A program made the position numbers and the translations under genes. The notes under the pieces were generated by a model. It was not told the DNA's origin, made no database searches, and saw only the letters and a list, made by a program, of their open reading frames with translations. A stretch of 64,000 nucleotides of DNA from JARBAU01 sp040414675. GTDB taxonomy: Archaea > Thermoproteota > Nitrososphaeria > Nitrososphaerales > Nitrososphaeraceae. Position 1 is the first letter of the stretch. Every line of letters begins with the position of its first letter. Below are positions 7,755 to 14,946 of this stretch, in pieces. The DNA lies in NCBI GenBank assembly GCA_040414675.1, contig JBEDUN010000069.1, positions 68,074 through 132,073 on the forward strand, written 5' to 3'.

Positions 7755-8819
7755 TTACGCACAAGTGCTTACGAAGGATAGCAACTTCTGTAAGGGATCT
7801 TCCATATCTCCAAGTATTCGCGCCGCGATTTTTTTCTGCCTCATAGCATATACTTCGCTTCCAAGAATCATTCTTACTAGCGCCAACAATTCGCGGCCAT
7901 TTGATGATCTCCTCGCTAACCCAGACCGGACGAGATATTTCTCTACATAGAAACGAAATGGTGAAATAGAAATAGTAGGCTTACCGAGAAGTGCAGCTTC
8001 TGTGGTCATCGTTCCGCCTGCCCCAATGAATATATCAGTTGATGATATCAAAGATACGCCATCAACTACATTTTTAAGTACCTTTGCTTGACCTCGATAT
8101 CTCTGTTCAACTTGACGAAATTGATCATTGTACCTGCAGAGTATGATTATGTTCACTGACTGAAAGAGAGAGTTTATGAGATCATCAATCATCAACACGC
8201 TGCTATTCAAATTTTTATCAGCTATATAAGATGCCTTTAGCTCTTCCAACCTTATTAGGATATTTTTTCTGCCCTTCTCCAAAATGGAGCCTGAGAGCTG
8301 CTTTGAAGGTTTTGAATATCGATCTCTCCTGAGCCATGCTACGGGATCTAATCCTTTATACCTAGCAATTAGATCCATAGAAATTCCAGAGCATTTCCAA
8401 GCTGAGATCGGTATAACCCACGGACAAAAGAGCCGAGCTAAAAGTGGGATCGTAAGTTTTGTTACGGCAGTTGCGTGTGGCGAGTCGTTATAACCAATGT
8501 GTTTGATACCAAGACCGAAGGCTACTCTACTACATTCAGGAGAAGAAAACGAGACAGCTACTGATGGTTCGAATTTTTTTATCTCATAAGCTAATTTAAA
8601 TGTCCTGTTAGTACTTGCCCGAAGCTTTTCATATCGTTCAGCTCCACCGTGCTTGCCTATTATTTCTAGTTCTAGATTCTTTATCCGAGCTAATTCGACT
8701 GCTTCCCTATATTGTCGGGAAGTACATAATATCTCATGTCCTTGCTCTTTTAATAAGTCGATAGCTGGCTTAAAAAACATCACCTGCTTAGGCGTTAGAA
8801 TATCAAACCAAATTCTCAA
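7755..8819 (-). CDS. DUF354 family glycosyltransferase-like protein
   Basis: 354 residues with the two-Rossmann GT-B shape of DUF354, a family related to UDP-GlcNAc 2-epimerase and MurG-like transferases and often found in archaeal surface-polysaccharide loci. The N-terminal MRIWFDILTPKQVMFFKP segment is the family hallmark, and the C-terminal half has the sugar-nucleotide-binding style GAGGTMTTEAALLGKPTI near residue 267. The ATG at 8819 opens directly on the hallmark. It starts a neighbourhood with a UDP-sugar-dehydrogenase-like gene (divergent), an acyltransferase and an oxidoreductase, so a role in nucleotide-sugar or glycan synthesis is likely. A decayed second copy of part of this gene lies at 20885-21000. 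Confidence 0.82.
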   Translation of the reverse strand: MRIWFDILTPKQVMFFKPAIDLLKEQGHEILCTSRQYREAVELARIKNLELEIIGKHGGAERYEKLRASTNRTFKLAYEIKKFEPSVAVSFSSPECSRVAFGLGIKHIGYNDSPHATAVTKLTIPLLARLFCPWVIPISAWKCSGISMDLIARYKGLDPVAWLRRDRYSKPSKQLSGSILEKGRKNILIRLEELKASYIADKNLNSSVLMIDDLINSLFQSVNIIILCRYNDQFRQVEQRYRGQAKVLKNVVDGVSLISSTDIFIGAGGTMTTEAALLGKPTISISPFRFYVEKYLVRSGLARRSSNGRELLALVRMILGSEVYAMRQKKIAARILGDMEDPLQKLLSFVSTCA

Positions 8820-8929
8820 TGACAGGACAATTACGAGTTACGATCGCATAAAGCCTTTACCTAATTTCTTTTATATACATAAGAATGCATGAATAGATAA
8901 ATGCATGTGGAAGTGGTGGGGAGAATTAA

Positions 8930-10099
8930 TTGAATTTTCAGCAATCATCTTCGTTGTCTGCGACCGTATATGGTCTGAGTACGGAGGGATACAGAATAGC
9001 ATCCTCCATCGCAATTAAAGGGTTAAAAGTCTCATTGATTGATGAATCGTCTAGAGTTGCTATATCGCTAAAGCCGGATATCGCGCGTAACTATCCCAAT
9101 GTGAACTCTTTAATAGATGACGAATCCTTGTTGGGTCTTGAACCCGTTGATATTGCAATTAGTAATGCAACTCATATCTTTTTTGCCCCTAAAATTCGTA
9201 AAGTTGGTCAGGACGTAAAAGGTGACGTGATGTCCAAATTTAGAGATGCAATAAAATCATTAAGAAAGGGATCATCATTTGTCTACACTCTTCCTACAGG
9301 TATGGGCGGAAATGATGAAAACATAGCCCTAATAGAACATCTCACGGGAATGAGTGTGGGTACCGATATTAATTATTACTATATGCCAATTTTTGGTAAT
9401 GGCATTTCTTCACATGATCTTTTGATCGGTTCAGTACAATCTAAACAAGATGCCCAGTTGGAGCGAATATTGCTAGATTCAGATAGTAATACGAGAGTGA
9501 ATTTTGTTGATATAATTTCTGCAGAACTTGCGCATTCGATTAGAACTCTAGGTCATTATGCTGGGCTCGCAAGTGTATTGGAAGTATGTAAACTTGTGAA
9601 TGATGAACGGGTAAGCAACGAGTTAATGTCCAATCCATTTAGAGATGTTTACATAGACGAAGTAGCAGACGGTTTGTACGATTTACGTGCAATAGCAGCA
9701 TCATTAGGTGGTGCAGGTCCCTTAATGTATCTAGTCAACGGTACGATTAAGGGTACCGAAGGTTATGTAAAGCATCTAATCGATGAAATAAGAGATATTC
9801 TTAAAAAACGTGACCTTAAAGCAAGCAGGACAAAAGTCGTGATAAAGTGGAGACTTGATTTGAATGAAATGAGGGGCGACAAGTTAGACTTGCTGTTGTC
9901 ACTAGAATCCAAATTAAAGGATTACATTGGAGATGTGGAATTACATAATGGACCTTCTGTGGATCTGTACCCTAATGACAAGACGATCATAATTATACCA
10001 TGCACCAAGGAAGACTATGCAAAAATAGAAGCAGAAGGTGTTGTAAATAGCGAATGCATAATAATGAAGGCAAATCCTGTATGTGAGATTGTCGGCTAA
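8930..10099 (+). CDS. UDP-sugar dehydrogenase-like protein, divergent
   Basis: 389 residues. The N-terminus is a Rossmann-type segment (TVYGLSTEGYRIASSIAIKGLKVSLID), followed by a helix-rich middle with LGHYAGLASVLEVCKLVND and a conserved-looking GGAGPLMYL, then a C-terminal nucleotide-binding-like domain. This order resembles UDP-GlcNAc/UDP-ManNAc 6-dehydrogenases, but the usual catalytic Cys in a GGxC(I/L) context is not obvious: the matching place reads SLGGAGPLMYL. It may therefore be an inactive or altered relative. Start is TTG 8930, preceded by the purine-rich GGTGGGGAG. It is divergent from the DUF354 gene, sharing a 110-base promoter region. Confidence 0.62.
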   Translation: MNFQQSSSLSATVYGLSTEGYRIASSIAIKGLKVSLIDESSRVAISLKPDIARNYPNVNSLIDDESLLGLEPVDIAISNATHIFFAPKIRKVGQDVKGDVMSKFRDAIKSLRKGSSFVYTLPTGMGGNDENIALIEHLTGMSVGTDINYYYMPIFGNGISSHDLLIGSVQSKQDAQLERILLDSDSNTRVNFVDIISAELAHSIRTLGHYAGLASVLEVCKLVNDERVSNELMSNPFRDVYIDEVADGLYDLRAIAASLGGAGPLMYLVNGTIKGTEGYVKHLIDEIRDILKKRDLKASRTKVVIKWRLDLNEMRGDKLDLLLSLESKLKDYIGDVELHNGPSVDLYPNDKTIIIIPCTKEDYAKIEAEGVVNSECIIMKANPVCEIVG

Positions 10100-10299
10100 T
10101 ATCATGATTTGATTTTTTTATCTGTGCGGGATAGGTAATTACCAGTCTTCAGACGCAGTTCGAACTTTGGGAAGATGTTTCAATCATGATATAGAGTTTT
10201 GACAATCATTTCATTCAACTTACTAAGCCAATATGTCACAGAATCGTCTACTATTTTATGTTGGTTCCTTATAGTTTCTGTCCTATGCGAAATATGAAG

Positions 10300-10845
10300 T
10301 TATTTTAACGTTTCCGCCTGAGAATTATTCCATCTCTCTCTTTTGACTTCGTATTCTTTCCTAGAGTATGCCACCCTCGCAGGATGACCTATTACTACCG
10401 TATCTGCCGGGACATCTTTGGTTACGACGGCGGCCATAGCAACTACGCTGTTTTTACCCACTCTGACTCCGGGTTTTATTACAGCTCTACCACCAATTAT
10501 CGCGCCATCTTCGACGGTTACTCCGGCCATATATGGACTCATTGGATAAGGGTCATTAGTGAACGTTGCTCCTGGCCCTATGAACACATTTTTACCGATT
10601 GACGTCAACGGAGGGATATATACCGAGCCTTCTATTCTGGTGTTTTCACCAATCTTAACCGAATAGTCAATATGAGTTAGAGATCCTATCATGACATTGT
10701 CACTTATCTCCGCGTCTTTACCGACGTAGGCAAAATGCCAAATCTTGACATTATTGCCAATCTTTGCACTCTTTGATACATAATTTATTATCTTATCATC
10801 ATCAACTTCTTGAATTCTGCTATTGCCGTGTGTTTCTTTTTTCAT
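10300..10845 (-). CDS. hexapeptide-repeat acyltransferase (WbpD/WlbB-like)
   Basis: 181 residues, mostly left-handed beta-helix built from hexapeptide repeats (clear from about residue 28 to 145: for example IGNNVK, IGENTR, IGKNVF, VGKNSV). The pattern DYSVKIGENTR, GPGATFTNDPYP and GGRAVIKPGVRVG matches UDP-amino-sugar N-acetyltransferases of the WbpD/WlbB type, which acetylate the 3-amino group in UDP-2,3-diacetamido sugars. The His in IWHFAYVG is a candidate active-site residue. Upstream on the same strand is a Gfo/Idh/MocA oxidoreductase that could be the matching 3-dehydrogenase (WbpB-like). Substrate is inferred only. Confidence 0.82.
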   Translation of the reverse strand: MKKETHGNSRIQEVDDDKIINYVSKSAKIGNNVKIWHFAYVGKDAEISDNVMIGSLTHIDYSVKIGENTRIEGSVYIPPLTSIGKNVFIGPGATFTNDPYPMSPYMAGVTVEDGAIIGGRAVIKPGVRVGKNSVVAMAAVVTKDVPADTVVIGHPARVAYSRKEYEVKRERWNNSQAETLK

Positions 10846-10950
10846 ATGCTAGCCATCCCCCAACTTAATACAATATAATTCTTCATCATATACCATAAAT
10901 CATCCATCCATCAGTTTTCATTTAATACTTATCAATCTGGGAGCCAAAGT

Positions 10951-11244
10951 TTAGAGATGCCATGGCATTGCATTGTGTAGGACATTAGAAGGTATTTCGC
11001 CTCGCCATCTTTGTAAAAATTCCAAGTCCTTTTGTTTATCACGTAATTCATCTGGCAACATAACTGGGATTTGCTCAATTATAGGATAAAATCGTGTGCA
11101 CTTGGCACAATACAATAATCCCATATCAATTATTTTATCTTTTGAATTATCTTCTTCTATTTTGGTACTGGTGAACTCGAGTAGCTCTAACGGATAATGT
11201 TTGTCGATCGGACAAGCCAAAATATCCAGCATTGATTTTTTCAA
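10951..11244 (-). CDS. Trm112-like zinc-ribbon protein
   Basis: 97 residues with the Trm112 layout: ILACPIDKHYPLEL at the N-terminus and YCAKCTRFYPIIEQIPVMLPDE after a spacer, giving a Cys-rich pair of knuckles. Trm112 proteins activate SAM-dependent methyltransferases for tRNA, rRNA and release factors in eukaryotes and archaea; bacterial relatives of unknown role sit in lipid- or sugar-synthesis operons. Here the start overlaps the stop of the oxidoreductase gene by 4 bases, so the two are translationally coupled, placing it in the sugar/amino-acid operon rather than beside a methyltransferase. The C-terminal 25 residues after the fold are an extra tail. Confidence 0.85.
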   Translation of the reverse strand: MKKSMLDILACPIDKHYPLELLEFTSTKIEEDNSKDKIIDMGLLYCAKCTRFYPIIEQIPVMLPDELRDKQKDLEFLQRWRGEIPSNVLHNAMPWHL

Positions 11245-12230
11245 TCTGTCTTTTTCAAATCCAAATAGATCGGAGAGCCAGTATTACTTGACAGAAGGGC
11301 TGCCTCAGCTACTCGCGTAACATTCACTGCGTCAGTGGCTGAAGCCAGCGGCGCACAATTTTCTCCGCTGATTGCAGATAAGAAGCTCCTCAATTCCAGG
11401 GTGAGAGGTTCCTGAATATGTGGCCTCCTAGGTATAAGAGTAGCATCCCCATGATCGATTTTGATCTCTTGAGTAATAAAATCTCCAGTGATTATACCTT
11501 CTGTACAAACTGCGCTAAACATTCTTACTTTTTTTGGAGTAATCCAATTTGAAGCGATAATCGCAACCTTCTGATTTGCAAATCCCAACATTATAGTGGC
11601 AAAGTCTTCATATGAATGAAACTTTTTTCCGGCTCTGGCAAAAACCATAGTCGGAGTGGAGTTAAATAGAAACATTGCCGTATCTATGTCATGAACTGAA
11701 GTGTCATAGATTATACCTACATCCCGAATGTGTGACGGCATTCTATTTTCTCGGTGAAACTCCATCATGATGAGGTCGCCGTACTGCTTTTTATCTATAA
11801 TTTCCCGAAAATCTTGCACTGCTGGATTAAATCGTTCGATATAACCCGATGTGAGGACAACGCCTCTCTTATGCGCAGCTGTGACCATCTCTTCGCACTC
11901 TATTGTTGAAAAGGACAAGGGTTTTTCGACAAAAATATTAATACCGCTTTCTATTACTTTTTTTGCAACAATAGAGTGTGTTTTTGTAGGTGTACACACT
12001 ATGCAAGCATCCAAGGAACGTTCCTTCTGAAGTAGCTCTTCAATAGATATATAAGCATTGGTTTTATAAAGATCTGCTATTTTTTTTGTTCTCCCAGAAT
12101 CTGCGTCACAAATTGCAGAAAGAACACCCATATCATGCAGGACTCTTGCGTGATTTTTACCCCAACCTCCAACTCCTATTACAGCAATATGCAGGTCTCT
12201 ACTCTTCTTTACCATACTGGAGTTAACCAT
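11241..12230 (-). CDS. Gfo/Idh/MocA family NAD(P)-dependent oxidoreductase
   Basis: 329 residues. The N-terminal Rossmann domain begins IAVIGVGGWGKNHARVL (GxGxxG type), the EKPLS motif with the catalytic-site Lys is near residue 97, and the C-terminal alpha/beta domain contains YDTSVHDIDTA, where an active-site His is usual. Family members oxidise or reduce sugar nucleotides, often UDP-HexNAc at C3. With the neighbouring hexapeptide acyltransferase this suggests a 3-amino-sugar pathway; no dedicated DegT aminotransferase is seen nearby. The gene overlaps ilvE upstream by 22 bases if ATG 12230 is used, or 7 bases with ATG 12215, and Trm112-like downstream by 4 bases. Confidence 0.88.
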   Translation of the reverse strand: MVNSSMVKKSRDLHIAVIGVGGWGKNHARVLHDMGVLSAICDADSGRTKKIADLYKTNAYISIEELLQKERSLDACIVCTPTKTHSIVAKKVIESGINIFVEKPLSFSTIECEEMVTAAHKRGVVLTSGYIERFNPAVQDFREIIDKKQYGDLIMMEFHRENRMPSHIRDVGIIYDTSVHDIDTAMFLFNSTPTMVFARAGKKFHSYEDFATIMLGFANQKVAIIASNWITPKKVRMFSAVCTEGIITGDFITQEIKIDHGDATLIPRRPHIQEPLTLELRSFLSAISGENCAPLASATDAVNVTRVAEAALLSSNTGSPIYLDLKKTD

Positions 12231-13126
12231 CTTGAGTATTCCTCAATTTGTCCTGTAACTATTTTTGAATAGGTTTCTCTAATTTGCTTAGTTATCGGCC
12301 CTTCTCTACCACTACATATTGAATGATGATCGACACTCACAATGGCGGTAATTTCTGCTGCCGTACCAGTTAAGAAGAGCTCATCTGCAAAATATAATTC
12401 CGTCCTCGGTATTGGTCGTTCCACAACTTCATATCCAAGCTTTTTTGCTATAGTAATAGCAGTATCTCGAGTAATACCTTCTAGTGCGGATGTCCCTATG
12501 TGGGGAGTGTAAACAACATTATTTCGTATTAGAAAGATGTTTTCTCCTGCAGCCTCACTTACATTACCTTCTCTATCGAGTAGTATCGATTCGTCATAGC
12601 CATTATTTTTGCTCTCTTGGGTTGCTAGGATTGAATTGAGATAATTTCCTGCGGCCTTTGACATTGGAGGGGTCGATGTATCGTGAATTCTCCTCCAAGA
12701 TGAAATGCAAGTGTTAATACCTTCAGATTTGAAGTATTTGGCAAAAGGAAATACGATTATTGTGACATGAGTGGGCGAATTTTTAGTAATGTTGAGGTCA
12801 ATCCCGTGTAGACCAACAAATGTTAATGGCCTAATATAGCATGATTCCCTAACGTTACTCTTTCTAAGGAGATCCAACGTAGCATCACAAAGCTCGTCGA
12901 TACTGTATTTCACTAGCAAGGAATAAACACTTGCAGATCTATGTAATCGCTCCATGTGTTCTCTGAGCCTAAAGACATATAGATTATTCTGAGTGGAGTA
13001 GCCTCGAATTCCCTCAAATACTGCTGTACCATAATGCAAAGCATGGGTAGTGACCGGGATCTTGGCTTCCTCCCATTTCAGACATTCTCCATCAAACCAA
13101 ATAAGATCTGCTCCTTTAGTTTTCAT
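12209..13126 (-). CDS. ilvE: branched-chain amino acid aminotransferase
   Basis: A 305-residue class IV PLP aminotransferase that makes Val, Leu and Ile from their 2-oxo acids with glutamate as donor. Family features in order: WFDGECLKWEEAKIP, ALHYGTAVFEGIRGY, RLREHMERLHRSA, the PLP-lysine region SKAAGNYLNS, EAAGENIF, and FLTGTAAEI near the C-terminus, all in the expected places. Length is normal. It is the first gene of a tightly overlapping minus-strand operon with the Gfo/Idh oxidoreductase and the Trm112-like gene. Given that context, a side role in transaminating a sugar intermediate is conceivable, but nothing in the sequence requires it. Confidence 0.93.
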   Translation of the reverse strand: MKTKGADLIWFDGECLKWEEAKIPVTTHALHYGTAVFEGIRGYSTQNNLYVFRLREHMERLHRSASVYSLLVKYSIDELCDATLDLLRKSNVRESCYIRPLTFVGLHGIDLNITKNSPTHVTIIVFPFAKYFKSEGINTCISSWRRIHDTSTPPMSKAAGNYLNSILATQESKNNGYDESILLDREGNVSEAAGENIFLIRNNVVYTPHIGTSALEGITRDTAITIAKKLGYEVVERPIPRTELYFADELFLTGTAAEITAIVSVDHHSICSGREGPITKQIRETYSKIVTGQIEEYSRWLTPVW

Positions 13127-13166
13127 TTAGAGCAAATTCGATTTGTGCGCTATAAATATCTTCTAA

Positions 13167-13811
13167 CTAAGAGTATAACCCGTCTCTCGGAAATTTCATA
13201 CCCATAATCTTAATAGTTTGGTCATGGGAATTTGCAAACTGCTCAACTATCATCCAATTATCCTTAATTATATTGGCAACTTCAGATGGCACCATTCGTT
13301 CCCAATTGTTCCCAATTTTGAACCTTTTTGACTTGTTAGTTGATACTTCAAGATAAAGAGACTCCTTGACAGTCGATGCTGAGATGTCAAGTCTCTTGGC
13401 TTGTATGGGATGCATTAAATATAATCTCAACATAACTCGCTCAATTGCATCGCCAGTATAGGAAAAGAAGCGCCTTTCTTTGACATTTTCAAGGATCTTC
13501 TTTCTTAGAGACCAGGAATATGGGGAGATCAATGGGGGAAAATATTTTAGGAATGGTGATTCGAACGAATAGCTAGGCAATACAACTACATTCGTATCAT
13601 GAAAAATCGAGTCTATCATGGCTTTCCTAATCCGATATGGAAAGGGAAAACTTCTTGTAGTGATCTCCATACCCCGTTTTAAGAAGATTACAGGTAGAAC
13701 ATATACATTATGATACTTGCTAAGTGATGAAATAATTTGTTCGTGGGCAGTTGTTAGTGGGTTTAAGTGTGCAAGTAGAATAATTGCAGATTCTTTCATC
13801 AGATTTAGCAA
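13167..13811 (-). CDS. HIGH-superfamily nucleotidyltransferase-like protein
   Basis: 214 residues that look like an adenylyl/cytidylyl-transferase fold (NadM, CoaD, FAD-synthetase class). The N-terminus reads AIILLAHLNPLTTAHEQII, where the NPLTTAH segment corresponds to the usual PxHxGH nucleotide-binding motif with the last Gly-His replaced by Ala-His. Further along, LDISASTVKESL resembles the second motif (ISSTxIR) that holds the triphosphate, with Arg changed to Lys. The changed motifs make substrate and even activity uncertain. It lies upstream of ilvE on the same strand, 40 bases away. Start ATG 13811; M5 is an alternative. Confidence 0.6.
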   Translation of the reverse strand: MLNLMKESAIILLAHLNPLTTAHEQIISSLSKYHNVYVLPVIFLKRGMEITTRSFPFPYRIRKAMIDSIFHDTNVVVLPSYSFESPFLKYFPPLISPYSWSLRKKILENVKERRFFSYTGDAIERVMLRLYLMHPIQAKRLDISASTVKESLYLEVSTNKSKRFKIGNNWERMVPSEVANIIKDNWMIVEQFANSHDQTIKIMGMKFPRDGLYS

Positions 13812-13850
13812 AAATTAGGGTAATAGAAACAAAAAGTGCCGAAATGACGA

Positions 13851-14201
13851 TTATGAGCTTCTCTTTATTTCAATTTCTATGGTAGAGACGTTTCTAGTTC
13901 TGCCATCCTCTGACTGAACCGTCTCGGAGCCAATTCTTACTTCGCCAACTTTGTAACCTGCATTCTCCATTCTCTTCAAGATTATTTGGGAGACGTCCAC
14001 TGCACGTCCTATGCTTAGGCCACGCGCTTTTATCGTTACACACGGTTGATTGGCCAATTGAATTAAAGTAGACGTAACATATGCCATCAAAGGTTTCTTA
14101 CCAATGTATATTGCATCACGTGGGGCATCTCTAAAGAACTGTTGGTTTTGTTGTGGTTGTGGTTGTTGTGATTGTGGTTGTTGTGATTGTGGTTCCGACA
14201 T
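13851..14201 (-). CDS. albA: Alba DNA/RNA-binding chromatin protein with Gln/Pro-rich N-terminal tail
   Basis: From ATG 14201 the product is 116 residues. About the first 20 are almost entirely Ser, Gln and Pro in short repeats (SQQPQ-type), and the rest is a standard Alba domain: IYIGKKPLMAYVTSTLIQL, ITIKARG-like VTIKARGLSIGRAVD, and IEIEIKRS at the C-terminus. The Lys-Lys-Pro of the nucleic-acid-binding loop is present. Alba coats DNA and RNA and is abundant in most archaea. A longer frame reaching 14303 exists, but a TATA box 22-31 bases before 14201 decides for the shorter start. The Gln-rich tail is unusual in crenarchaeal Alba and could affect assembly. Confidence 0.93.
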   Translation of the reverse strand: MSEPQSQQPQSQQPQPQQNQQFFRDAPRDAIYIGKKPLMAYVTSTLIQLANQPCVTIKARGLSIGRAVDVSQIILKRMENAGYKVGEVRIGSETVQSEDGRTRNVSTIEIEIKRSS

Positions 14202-14222
14202 ATGGGTTGTAAACACTTTAGG

Positions 14223-14232
14223 ATATTTAAAT
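14223..14232 (-). promoter_or_regulatory. TATA box of albA
   Basis: On the minus strand the sequence is ATTTAAATAT, 22-31 bases before the ATG at 14201. The spacing fits leaderless transcription and sets the start codon of albA. Confidence 0.65.
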
Positions 14233-14402
14233 CTAGAAGATCTCATTCTTACTTTAGCGTCAGAACAATTGCCCACACGAGATATTTTGCCAACATACAA
14301 CACTTCAGTTGTAAAATAGTAAGGTTAGATAATGACAATCATTAACACATGGAAAATAGAGCATCAATAAATAACACTATTGAATACCGTAAAGGCATTG
14401 AG

Positions 14403-14476
14403 TGGGACCGGCCGGATTTGAACCAGCGATCTCCAGCGCCCGAGGCTGGCATCATACCAAGCTAGACAACGGCCCC
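14403..14476 (-). tRNA. tRNA-Pro(CGG)
   Basis: On the minus strand: acceptor GGGGCCG with CGGTCCC and A73; T arm ending in GGTTCAAATCC; anticodon stem CCAGC/GCTGG with loop CTCGGGC, giving anticodon CGG for proline. The 74-nt length leaves no room for an intron. It stands alone between albA and the Bax1 gene. Confidence 0.95.
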
Positions 14477-14946
14477 ATTGTGCAAAAATATTCTGACCTG
14501 TATTATAAACTGAGAACCTCAATGGTTTTGATTTACTTATTAAAAGTCGATCCCAAAATATACTCTTGCTTATCTAACCTCTCACGTGTCGACGGGAAAG
14601 TAATGCGATTAATGTCGATGGCAAATCAAGGTAGGATGCGGAGCTCAACCAAATTCAAACCATATAGCATTACCTCCTTTGCGACTATCTTAAAGAACTC
14701 TTTTTTGCATTAGAGAACAGATCATGTGTGTTTCGATATGAATTTGATTGATGGCGTGTTAATATCGAAAAGTCATCTATAATATTCTTATTCTTGACCA
14801 CGAGTTTGAATATTCAACACATACACTGGTGCATCACTTTGAGTCTTTGATTCTTGTAAAAAATGAAATGTCACATTCAATTCCTACTCCAAGTTGGATC
14901 AGATTTTTGACTCTAATCCATCCTTGGGCTAGACAGAAGATTTAAT
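14477..14946. other. intergenic stretch between tRNA-Pro and Bax1
   Basis: No gene is supported. The plus-strand open frame that enters from the tRNA is its antisense shadow. On the minus strand an AAAGGAGGTAATG string (about 14665-14677) looks like a ribosome site and start, but the frame closes after 15 codons. Confidence 0.4.

Noticed and set aside
7580..7846. Plus-strand frame of 88 codons after a strong ribosome site
   Set aside because: It runs antisense through tRNA-Gln and into the end of the DUF354 gene; only the ribosome-like site is kept as a finding.
14402..14713. Plus-strand frame starting GPAGFEPAISS
   Set aside because: Antisense shadow of tRNA-Pro; same kind of artefact.
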